This document shows, in pieces, positions 1 to 8,986 of a DNA stretch of 64,000 nucleotides. The translations under genes were made by a program, and so were the position numbers. Every line of letters starts with the position of its first letter. The stretch's first letter is position 1. Source of the DNA: Euglena gracilis (lineage: Eukaryota > Euglenida > Euglenophyceae > Euglenales); contig CP154956.1 in assembly GCA_039621445.1 (NCBI GenBank), positions 7,461,493-7,525,492 of the forward strand, given 5' to 3'. The notes under the pieces were generated by a model. That model worked only from the letters and a program-made list of their open reading frames with translations, was not told the DNA's origin and did no database searches.

Positions 1-712
1 CACACGTGAAAATAGTGGATCCGAGATCCCCAGTCCACCGCATCTGATGGCCAGGGAAACTTGCAGCCATTCTTCTGCGGTGCAAGGGGATGCCACTGAA
101 TGTTTCCCGAATAATTCCCGACAATGTCTTGCATGCCGAGGAGATTTTGCAGGCGCGCAAGAGGTCATTCACTTTGCAAGCGGATAAGCAAAACCGAAGC
201 AAGGTGAATTGCACATGCGATTGAGGTAGGTGCTGAAGTACTGTGCAAGAACGTCGGATGTCTTCAATGCGCTTATTCCAAACTTCTTCAAAGAAGCGGT
301 CATCTTGGGGGCGGTGGACAGGGACCCCTAAAACTTTCAGACCAGAACCAGCAACAAAGGCGGTCAGTGGTATTTGATGTAAGGGGCTATCCTGTGGCGT
401 ACCAGGGGGAATGCAAGGGGCACCTTCCGTTGATGTGAACGCTGGTCCGCACAATCGACATTTTGTGGGGTTCACGGCCAACCCAAGCGTGGCTGCTTCG
501 CGAATTAGAAATGCAAGGGCATTGTGCAATTGTGCTGGCGATCCCAGCAGATGGGCATCGTCCAAGTACCACCCCTGCCATTCAACCAAACGTGAGAGGC
601 CCTCACAAAGGTCTTGCACACCCCAGACGAAAGCTGCAGGTCCGCATGGGTCGCCTTGTTGAGCTCCCCTCTGGGAAGGCAGACAATGGTTTCCACAATA
701 CAGCTTTTTGTG
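1..712 (-). pseudogene. R2-type (RLE) non-LTR retrotransposon reverse transcriptase, fragment
   Basis: Seen: the minus strand is open from about 710 down to about 100. It has an RT palm motif QQGDPCGP (about 640-660), the catalytic motif WYLDD at 557-571, and later the thumb-region words LGVPV and CKVNDLL. The same words in the same order occur in the RLE retrotransposon at 13.7-16.1 kb, so this is a relative. Near 85-110 the homologous reading moves to another frame, which indicates a one-base indel. The copy starts inside the RT domain, so it is 5'-truncated, as is usual after target-primed reverse transcription. Its endonuclease half lies beyond the left edge of the window. Family knowledge: such enzymes nick target DNA and copy their RNA at the nick. 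Non-functional here. Confidence 0.8.
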
Positions 713-2290
713 TTTTTTTGAAGAAATTATGAATCACCCACACGCAAAAAAAAATGCTTGCATTCCTACCGGCGGGGCTGAAACCCCGGACGGCAGAAAA
801 GGCGGAACGTCTTTTCTCGGACGGTTTTTACCCCGGACGGTGCTGTTCCCGAACGTTTTGCTTCCAAATGTTGTTTTTTCCGAATGTTCTATTTTCAACT
901 TTTGGGGGAATTTGCAAAACCTGCAGATATTTCACGTTCTGTTCGCTACAATGCAGAAAAATGCATCACAAAACCTTCCCCCCCCCAAAAAAACAAACAA
1001 TTGTTCGAGAAAATAAGCTTCTTCTCCCCTCCCCAGGGAACCCATGCACCCAACCCATGACAACCCACAAAAACATCAGACAAAAAAGCCTCTATGAAAG
1101 AATAAAAAACCTTTTGAGAAAAAGTAAAAAAAACTTTGACATTGGTGCCCCCTCAGCTGTTCTCCCCTCCCCTGAGGATGATATTCTCAAAAAACAGGTT
1201 TGGCACGTTTTTTCAAAAAAAAAACACATCAAAGGTTAACAAAAAAAAATGTTTTGTTGAAAAACACATTCAGCAACATTCCCCCCCCTCGGTCACATGG
1301 CTTGGCTTGCAGCTGTTTCTGGAGTTGCTTTTGATTTTTTCACTCCCTGAAAGAAAGCCATGTGATGAGTCCCAATGCTATTCTTGCAATGCATCTGGGA
1401 TTTCTGAATATTTCTGGATTTGATCTGGGGGGGGGGGGCAGTCGACACAAAAAAGCAGACAAATGGCTGAGTAAGGTGCAGCTTCGACACAGCCAGATGC
1501 TGTTGGAATCTGGCTTTTTTTCGCACCCAGAGTTGACGTTTCATGTTTTGATTTTATTATGTAAAAAAAGCCTGCACAAGATGACAACTTTGGTTGAGCC
1601 AGTCACTGGCAAATCCATTTGACAATCAGTTTCTTCATGAATCGTTCGTCTTGCTGAAACAATTGTACAAACGGGAGTGAAAAAATATTTTTTAAAAACG
1701 CAGCACTCTCATGCTCCTCCACCATCTGGCATTGTTGCTTCTGCTCAATCTCCTCACCTGATCTTGCTCAATCTCTTCACATGAGCCCGAAGGCTCAAGT
1801 GCAAGGCTTGGTCACCTGGAATGAGAACATGATGATTCACATAAAATTGTCACACAAAAAACCTGGCCCAATCCCTTTTCAATTCAGGCAGTACACTACT
1901 GTTACTGCTGTTGTCTTTCTTTGACATGGTCTTCTGACCAAGGGCCATGATGGCTTCCAGGTCCGCAACACCACCACTGCCACGGACCCTGTAAAGGACC
2001 TTCATAATCACCTCCTCTTCAGCCAGTGTGAGATATCCAGGTGCTTGCGGACTACCATTTCTGTGTGTGCCTGCGTATGTTTTTAACTGCGGTTTGGTGT
2101 GCTTTTGTGTACTGTGGCCAAGACGGTCTCCAAGTCCTCAGGTAGAGAGACATTTCTTACGTAGGGATTAGAGGCGCTCATATTAAATTCGGTCTCGGAA
2201 CCAAACCTCCGCGGATTAAATTCAGTCCGGGCCAAGGAAGGCTCATAAATGTCCTGGAGCCGACGTTTTTTTGTAACTCTTTTCACTCGA
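713..2290. other. Non-genic A/T-rich stretch
   Basis: Homopolymer-rich sequence with many A and T runs and a G run near 1427-1438. Short open frames occur on both strands but none has a recognisable motif or continues a neighbouring element. I see no gene here. Confidence 0.5.
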
Positions 2291-4040
2291 ACGAACGGGC
2301 AGTATTTGGTTCTGAATGGAAGGGGAAAAACAGTTTTGTCAAAACAGTTTTGTCAACGTTTTGCTTTTTATGTCTTCGGATTCTTCCCCTTCTTTCTCAA
2401 CTCTCCTGAAGAAGGTGGAAGGTGGAAGGAATGCTGCGTTGAATTGTGATGGATGAAATGTGTAAGATGTTGCATAAATGATGTCACATGAAAAAAAAAT
2501 GAAGAAGAAAAAGTTTATGGGATTTGCTGGAAGATTGTCCTTGAAAAAAACGATTGTGATGACCTGCCGGAGACAAATGTTGCTAAATGATGTTGCAGAT
2601 GCATTCAGACATCTTGACAACATAAAAATGAAACCGGTGAAAATGCTGTGGTGGGTGGGGGGGTCGACCCACCTTCCGGTTCTTTCGGCGCAGTCATATG
2701 GTGCTTCCGTCAAATATGTTGAAGAAATTTTCATCCACCCGAAAAATATATAGCCTCGTCTTGCGCCGCACTTCTGGTTCCGTGGACCGCGGTCACTACT
2801 GCTCGCTGTTGACTCATCCGCCGGCGTGGATATTGTGATCCCATGGAGGCTAGGCACAGTGGCGGGAGGGGCTGAGGGGGGGGCTAGCGTCCGCACAGGC
2901 GGCCGCGCGGGGGGGAGAGGGGGGGAGGGGGGTCCGAGGGCGGCCGCGCAGGCGGCGCGCGGCCCATTTTCGGGTCCAAAAAGTGGCCATTTTGGGCCTT
3001 TTTTGCTCAAAAAAATTCCTTTGTCTTGGTTATGCTGGGCACAGTGGGGGGAGGGGGGGGTTGGGGGGGGGGCGAGCGGCCGCGCGGGCGGCCGCGCAGG
3101 GGCCGGGCAGGGGGGGGGGAGGGGGGGGTCCCGAACCCCCCCCCCCCGAGCGGCGCGCTTAGCCCCCATGATTTCGCTTTCTAGCTCAAGTTTTTGGAGT
3201 ATTGGACTTCAAAAACAGCGTAGGCGTCTCGGCCCCTTCGGGGCCAGGGGGACAAAAAAAAGTACATTTTGGGTGTGCCATGAAAAAAATTTCCTCGGCG
3301 CTTCGCGACGGGGAAAAAAAGGATGTGCTCCAAATTTTGTCGGTTCCTCGCCCCCCCCCCCCCGGGAAAAATTGTTCCAACACCGCTGGCCTGGCCCCCC
3401 CCTAATTGGCTGATGGAGCTGGGTTCCCCACGGCCAGATACCAACCAGACCTCCTCCTCCTTTTTTTTTTCACCAGCCACGAGCCAGACCTCCTCCTCCT
3501 CTTTTCTCCCAGCCAGCAGCCTCGGCCAGCCGCGGCTGGCCGTGGCTGGCCGCGGCTGGGGCGCCTCCTCCTTTTTTTTAGTGCCTTCAAACATTATATA
3601 GGGCAAAGACCGCCTCGTCGGTTTTTATTGCGCTCGACGGCTGCACTCGCCAGGTCCCCTTTGGAAACCTCCCAACTCAACCCAACTGTCGACTTCGCAA
3701 CCTGGGGGGGGGGGTGAAGAAGCAATTTTTTTCACTTTGCGCAAAATCATTTTTTTTTTCGTTGACCCGAAGAGTTTCCCCCAAACTCGGCTGGTCAAGA
3801 AAATGGAGGGAGGGGGACATATGGGGATATCAGTTTGTATTCAAACAGCCAAGGTGAAAGTGGTTTGTGGGGTCCCAAAAAACAATTAACGTGACCCCCC
3901 CTATTTGTCCCCCCCCCTAACTGGCCAGAGCCCAGGTGGCCAATTAGGGGGGGGGGGGTTACTCATTGCAAGGGAAAATGCCTTTATTCGGGTGTTTACG
4001 GGGGTTCGCGGCTATGAAGGACGGGGTCCAGGTGGCCAAT
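2291..4040. other. Low-complexity C/G-run region
   Basis: Long C and G homopolymers dominate (2870-3150, 3345-3370, 3700-3715, 3895-3955). Between 3419 and 3570 a pyrimidine-rich motif (CCAGACCTCCTCC) recurs, followed by tandem GGCTGGCCG-type words. Open frames of up to 276 codons cross this region on both strands, but they are made of glycine, proline and arginine from the runs and are best read as composition artefacts. Confidence 0.5.
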
Positions 4041-4217
4041 TACCATGCCCCCCCCCATATAAGACCCCCCCCCATATAAGACCCCCCCCTGGCCGGCCGA
4101 AGGCCGGCCCTTTGGCCGGGACCGACCCCCCCATATAAGACCCCCCCCTATATAAGACCCCCCCCTGGGATTTTGGCTCCCGAGGGGGGGTCTTATATGG
4201 GGGGGGGGGGCATGGTA
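4041..4217. mobile_element. C-run foldback element A1 (MITE-like)
   Basis: The ends are inverted repeats: left TACCATGCCCCCC plus ATATAAGA and a C run, right the reverse complement ending GCATGGTA. Inside, the unit ATATAAGA + C-run is repeated directly four times, broken by a GGCCGGCCGAAGGCCGGCC palindrome and the word GGGACCGAC. No coding capacity. A close copy lies at 4834-5006. If the outer TA is the target duplication, the element proper starts with CC. Confidence 0.65.
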
Positions 4218-4833
4218 GGGGGGGGTTAGGGGTAACCCCCCCCCTAATTGGCCTAAGGGGGGTCCGGGCCGCATAGAGGGCGGCCAAATAGGGGGGGGGG
4301 GGTGTTGGTAGCACCAAAGGAGGGGAAAAAGGTCGGTTTGTGGCCAAAATCCAAACCGGACGCGGGGTTTTGGACAGAACCGGCGTTCCTGACGCCGGGT
4401 TTTAGGACAGAACCGGCGTCCAGAACCGGCGTCCGGAAAACCCGTGACGCCGGTTCTGTCCTGAACCCGGCGTCTCAAACGCCGGTTTAAACATCAAGGA
4501 GTGCCGTGGGGTTTTTTCAAGGATTTTTATTTCGGCCGCCAAAGGCGGCCGAGACGGTAATGGATTTTGCAATTTCATTCTCCAAAAATGTGCTTTTAAG
4601 TGGCAAGGTGGCTGCCGAAGGCAGCCGAGACGGTAACGCCCCCCGAACCATTGAACGTGGCATACAAAGAAAAATATCACATTCATGCTGCAAAAAATTC
4701 TTTTCTTTCCAAAATCCCGGGGGGCGGCCGCCCCCCCCCCCCCGACCCCCCCCCTTGTGACACCTATGGGTCAGGCTTATTGGCCATTGGCTGGGGTACC
4801 CCCCCCCCTAAGTGTCCCCCCCCCCTAATTGGC
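4218..4833. other. Spacer with perfect hairpin
   Basis: No gene. G and C runs, plus an inverted repeat around GGACAGAACCGGCGT (about 4405-4420) and its complement (about 4447-4462) that could form a 15-bp stem. The words GCCGAGACGGTAA recur as direct repeats near 4547 and 4625. Confidence 0.5.
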
Positions 4834-5006
4834 TACCATGCCCCCCCCCATATAAGACCCCCCCCATATAAGACCCCCCCTGGCCGGCCGAAGGCCGGCC
4901 CTTTGGCCGGGACCGACCCCCCCATATAAGACCCCCCCCCATATAAGACCCCCCCCCTAGGATTTTGGCTCCCGAGGGGGGTCTTATATGGGGGGGGGGC
5001 AAGGTA
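4834..5006. mobile_element. C-run foldback element A2
   Basis: A second copy of the element at 4041, with the same order of ATATAAGA/C-run units, the same central GGCCGGCC palindrome and the same GGGACCGAC word. The left end is TACCATGCCCC; the right end is GCAAGGTA, one base off a perfect inverted repeat. Confidence 0.65.
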
Positions 5007-5484
5007 ATTGGGGGTCCGAAGGAGCCCGGCCATTAGCCAAAAACAGGGGGTAGCTTTAAATCGTTCGACACGATTAATTGGGTTTGACTATTAGCTCGGG
5101 TTGGATTAAAGCGGATTTTATCCAGGGAGGTTCGGGTGTCAGACCGGATTTAATCCATCGAGTTAAACCGCCATCGAGGGTACTCCTAATTGGGAGGATG
5201 TCCCTGCGTTGGTCCGGCCCTCTCTCCCAGCGGACAGAGGGCCGGATTCGATCGGTGCCATCTTCTGGATGCACGGGTTCGAGTCCCGATAAGCTAAACT
5301 CCAAATCGAGAGTGCACGGGACTTGAACCAGCCATGGCATACGGCGCTGCCAGGCGGGGTCAGCAGGCATTGAATATAAAGCGTTTAAAACAGAAACATT
5401 TGCCCTTTTCATTAAAACTGTCGATCATAGGATCGTAGGATCCGCGCACAATGCAACTGTTGCAAGCATCATCACGCCCGCCGG
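5007..5484 (+). other. Hairpin plus pol III B-box-like sequence (possible SINE relic)
   Basis: TCCGGCCCTCT at 5213-5223 pairs perfectly with 5236-5246 (11-bp stem, 12-base loop). Thirty bases on, GGTTCGAGTCC (5276-5286) is a canonical B-box inside a T-arm-like GGGTTCGAGTCCC. No A-box or acceptor stem is visible, so this is not a tRNA gene. It may be a tRNA-derived SINE fragment. The rest of the stretch has no gene. Confidence 0.35.
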
Positions 5485-7728
5485 CTAAGTGTGGAGGAGT
5501 CCGATATAACGGAGATGGTGCCCACTGGAAAAGAGGAGGGACCACCGGGAAGTGATGTCGTCCGCTGTACGGGACCAGTCAACGTCCGACAAGCTCTTTC
5601 GTGATAGAGGGTCAGCGGGTTGTAAGGCAGATGGGCACCAGAGGAGGTGGGCTTGTAAGGGTTGTCGACGCAAGTGGTTCAAGAGTCGGCGGAGGATACG
5701 GCAAATGTGTGAGTTGGCCAAAGAAGGGCGGAAATTGGATAGTAGGTAGAGGGAGGCTAGGTTGTCACCAATGATGGTGACGGAGGACCAATGGAGATGA
5801 GTTGCCAATCGGGCAGCGTACTCCAGGGCCAAGAGCTCGGCCTCCTGTTGGGATTGGGCGTGGAGTTTGTATCGTTGTATACGGCCACCAAGAGAAGGAG
5901 AAAACAGGCCAATTTGGCAGATGTCAGCGACGTGTGCCGCGTCTACACAAAGGATGGGGTTAAAGAGATGGGGATGGATGCAGTCATGTGCTATCCAATT
6001 GTTGAGGCCAAGGAGAAGAAGATGGAAAAGAGAACGTTTCATTTTTGGAAATGCGTGGTTGTGGTTGAGCCGTGGTGTGCTCCAGCGCGTGAGGTACCAG
6101 CTGCGCAACAGTAAGGTCGCACCTTGGTGGGGGCGTGCATACCACAGGAAGTATCCTGTAAGGTGGTCAATCATTTTTGGGAAGGTAGGTATGGCAGAGC
6201 AAAGAATCGCAAGCGCAAAAGCTCGGGAAATGGCAGCTTCACAGTTGGAAATTGTGCGGGTGGTGAAGTTGATTTGCTTTCCAAGCCACTTGATAGTCTG
6301 TGTGGGAGTGGTGAGTGATTTTTTGGATATGAGTAGGGCCTGTGAGGTGAGGAAGTTTGAGATATGTGCAGTGATGGTGGCACAGGTATGAAAGTTTGAT
6401 GAAACAATCAAGAGGTCGTCGTAGTAGCAGAAGAACCAAAATGAGGAGGAAGGGAAGATGCAAGGAAGTGTGGAGGTCGCTTGGTCAAGGAGATGTAGAA
6501 GAGTTTGTTGAGCTAGGATGGGGGAGAGGTTCCAACCGAAGGGTAGGCATGGAAATCGTACGGACTGGTAACGGAACATATTTTGAGCATCGGAGGGTAG
6601 GTGGATGCTCCAAAAGAAGTTCTGAAGGTCAAGAGTTGTGGCCCACAGCTGTCCGGGGGCGTGGCGGGACATGAGACTGGCCAGTGAGGCGATGTTGGGT
6701 AAGTCAAAACGGGGGGTGGGCTTGGAGAAGGTGTTAATCCAACGGAGGTCAGCAATAAAGGAGACTTTTTCAGAGGTTTTTGGGATGACGAATGCCTGTA
6801 GGTTATTCCGTTGTAGGGCGGAATGGGGATGAGGCACGGTGGCATGAAGGAGGCCGTCTCGTTTGAGAGCAAAGAGGAGTGTGCTCGTGACAGGGTTGGG
6901 CTGTTGTTGAAGGTGGTCGGGGGGCCAGGAATACGTTATACGGTCCTGGAGGGCGGGCGGTACAAACCTAGTCCAAATGTGCGGCGGAATTGTGTAATGG
7001 CCGCTGGCTCCCAAGCCACGGGCTGCCATGGCATGTGTTGGCCTGGTTTGGCGGGTGGCGTCGTTGTAGTATTTGATGATGAGTAGAAGAAGCCAATTCA
7101 CGGCGGTGAGGTGAAGGAGTAAATGCCATACTTGTTGGATCGTTATGGAAATTTGGCTATTTGACAAAAGGTAGCCATGTACGCCGAGGAGCTGGCGGAG
7201 AAGGTGATAGAAGGTTTTCCTGGTTATTGGAAAGGGGAGCGGTGAGGTGGAGAGGCGTCCTGCAAGGCCCCAAAGCTGGTTGCGTTTTGGGAAGTGGTGG
7301 TTGGCAGGGTGCTGGCGTTGTGCTGGCGCTTTTGAGGTATGCACCGTAGACGGGGAGTATGTTTTGGTACAAACACCTTGGGGGAAAGGTCGTGCTGGGG
7401 CGGTCTGTTGGTGTTTCTGCAGAATTGTGGTCCACTGGAGCACTTGGGAAGAGCATGCTCCCGGCCGGAGATGAGCGGCAGTGTCCTGCGGCGTATCGTC
7501 CTTTGTGGTGCCATTTTGAGGGGCGTGGGGGCGAGTGTGTGGTCCGGGCAGTAACCGAGGGAAGATGGCTACCGACGGCCTGCGCCAGGGGGTTGGCTTC
7601 GTTTGCCAGGAAACCCTTTGCGAATGGGGTGGGGTTGATTTGGCTGCGTGTGGTGGCTTTGGAGATACTGATCCGGAGGTTCGTGGCCAATAAAGCAGGA
7701 GTGGTTTCTGCAAAGAAGGAAGGAAGTC
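5485..7728 (-). CDS. Reverse transcriptase-RNase H polyprotein of an unclassified retroelement
   Basis: About 748 codons are open, with no ATG near the 5' end. Seen: an RT domain with a DLRWINTF block, motif A LDLQNFFWSIHLP, a LPFGWNLSPILAQQ block and a catalytic YYDD at 6415-6426 (flanking FCYYDDLLIVSS). After it comes an RNase H domain: Asp in CVDAAH, Glu in QQEAELLALEYAARL, Asp in IIGDN, and a terminal WCPSALQPADPLSR. The RT-RNase H order and the PADPLSR ending recall DIRS/YR and VIPER-like elements. I see no integrase, tyrosine recombinase or endonuclease, so the class stays open. It lies in the same frame as the upstream 2A-bearing ORF, separated by a single TAA (7729-7731). Expression as one polyprotein would need readthrough, or the stop is a recent nonsense mutation. 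The cytosine-rich first 250 codons are low complexity. Confidence 0.75.
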   Translation of the reverse strand, partial: DFLPSLQKPLLLYWPRTSGSVSPKPPHAAKSTPPHSQRVSWQTKPTPWRRPSVAIFPRLLPGPHTRPHAPQNGTTKDDTPQDTAAHLRPGACSSQVLQWTTILQKHQQTAPARPFPQGVCTKTYSPSTVHTSKAPAQRQHPANHHFPKRNQLWGLAGRLSTSPLPFPITRKTFYHLLRQLLGVHGYLLSNSQISITIQQVWHLLLHLTAVNWLLLLIIKYYNDATRQTRPTHAMAARGLGASGHYTIPPHIWTRFVPPALQDRITYSWPPDHLQQQPNPVTSTLLFALKRDGLLHATVPHPHSALQRNNLQAFVIPKTSEKVSFIADLRWINTFSKPTPRFDLPNIASLASLMSRHAPGQLWATTLDLQNFFWSIHLPSDAQNMFRYQSVRFPCLPFGWNLSPILAQQTLLHLLDQATSTLPCIFPSSSFWFFCYYDDLLIVSSNFHTCATITAHISNFLTSQALLISKKSLTTPTQTIKWLGKQINFTTRTISNCEAAISRAFALAILCSAIPTFPKMIDHLTGYFLWYARPHQGATLLLRSWYLTRWSTPRLNHNHAFPKMKRSLFHLLLLGLNNWIAHDCIHPHLFNPILCVDAAHVADICQIGLFSPSLGGRIQRYKLHAQSQQEAELLALEYAARLATHLHWSSVTIIGDNLASLYLLSNFRPSLANSHICRILRRLLNHLRRQPLQAHLLWCPSALQPADPLSRKSLSDVDWSRTADDITSRWSLLFSSGHHLRYIGLLHT

Positions 7729-8505
7729 TTAGTTTGCGGGCGTAGTCCCCTTCTTTTGGGGTAGGAGTTGGGGGAAAACCGGTGGTGTCTGTTTATCGGA
7801 AGGTCCAGGGTTGGGGTGAACATCTCCACAACGCTGGAGTTGAAGGGAGGCCCGGTGTGGGTGGAGTTGGGAACCGAGCCAACAAGGGCCAAAACTGGCA
7901 GGGCATGGGGCCACAGCCAACCTTGGCCACAAGGGCAAGGGGTGGAAGGGTTTGAAGGGGTGGAAGGGAGATCTTTGGGCAAAGAATTCAGGGAGAGGGG
8001 TGTTGGCATAGTTTTGCAACGGGAAGGTTTTGGAGGGGTGGAAGGTGGGCTCAGACAGAAACATCCCAGTGGAAAGATTTATGGGGCAGAGAATGGCAGG
8101 GGTGGAATTTGAGGGGTTGGTGTCAAAATGGGGAAAATAAAGGTGTTTGGCTGAAATTGGGGTTGGCAATGGGTGGTAAATCAGTGAAAGTGGGGTGTTG
8201 AATGCAAACAAAAGAACTGATAGGAGAAGTGGAAAGGTTGCAAAGCACAGCATTGCATGGGGAAGGTCGGACAGGAGAGGAGAGGGGGTACACTGCAAAA
8301 CTGTGGCAAACAACAGCACAAGTAAATGGTAAGCATCATGCCTCATCCACAACCAATGTAGTCTCCCAAAAACGTGAAATGAAATTCTCCAGCATGTACA
8401 AGTTCCGGATTGGGTGTTATGGCCCACACCCAGGCATCTTGGATTGCACTTCAGCAAATAAGTCCGCATGTGACCAGTATGTGTAAAGGACTGGAACTGC
8501 TCCAA
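7729..8505 (-). CDS. ORF1-like leader with 2A-like motif GDVHPNPGP
   Basis: A 258-codon open frame; the first ATG is at 8469, and an upstream start cannot be excluded. The N-terminal half is hydrophobic (leucine/phenylalanine-rich stretches that could be signal or membrane segments). At codons 224-235 it reads QRCGDVHPNPGP (7801-7836). GDVHPNPGP belongs to the 2A-like class known from non-LTR retrotransposons of animals and other eukaryotes, where ribosome skipping separates the upstream peptide between Gly and Pro. The frame ends 23 codons later at one TAA and continues into the RT-RNase H frame. The neighbouring context supports an element-encoded leader. The H at the usual E position may lower skipping efficiency. 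Confidence 0.6.
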   Translation of the reverse strand: MEQFQSFTHTGHMRTYLLKCNPRCLGVGHNTQSGTCTCWRISFHVFGRLHWLWMRHDAYHLLVLLFATVLQCTPSPLLSDLPHAMLCFATFPLLLSVLLFAFNTPLSLIYHPLPTPISAKHLYFPHFDTNPSNSTPAILCPINLSTGMFLSEPTFHPSKTFPLQNYANTPLPEFFAQRSPFHPFKPFHPLPLWPRLAVAPCPASFGPCWLGSQLHPHRASLQLQRCGDVHPNPGPSDKQTPPVFPQLLPQKKGTTPAN

Positions 8506-8986
8506 GTCGTGGTTCCGGATGTATACGTTAATTCCAGTGACCCTTCAGTGGTTCTTCAGCACAGTCATAGTTTGAAATCTTTTGTGTTACGCATCATCAC
8601 GCCAAAGTCTGTTGTAGGTCAGAGTATATACAGCGTGAGTCAACGTCCATAGACCGGTCAGTGCTGTCCACAAGAGAAACAGGCCCAGTCCGATGTATCA
8701 TCAGGAGCAGGGAGAGTTTGAAATCTTTTGTGTTACTGGAGAGGTGAGAAACAGGTGATGGCACTGCCTAATTAAGGGGCGCGGATCACTGATATTTTTC
8801 GGGGCATAGTTTTACACACTTCGCGATTCGCGAAAATGCAGATGCCTAGTATGTCACTCCAAATTTGAGTGTCAATTTTTTTTCGTCCAATATGTCTTTT
8901 TCGTCTAACATGTCACTCCAAACTTTCTGATTGTCTATTTTTTTTCGTCTCCACATGAACATGTCTGACAGGCGGGCGAGTGGCCC
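8506..8986. other. Spacer between two divergent retroelements
   Basis: No gene seen. A 20-bp word beginning TTTGAAATCTTTTGTG occurs at 8571-8590 and again at 8717-8736. This could be 5' leader sequence of either flanking element. Confidence 0.4.

Noticed and set aside
2339-3413. Long open frames on both strands (195 and 276 codons)
   Set aside because: Composed of Gly, Pro, Arg and Ala from C/G homopolymers; no motif, and both strands are open at once.
5213-5290. A functional tRNA gene
   Set aside because: Only a T-arm/B-box is present; no acceptor stem, D-arm or anticodon arm can be drawn.
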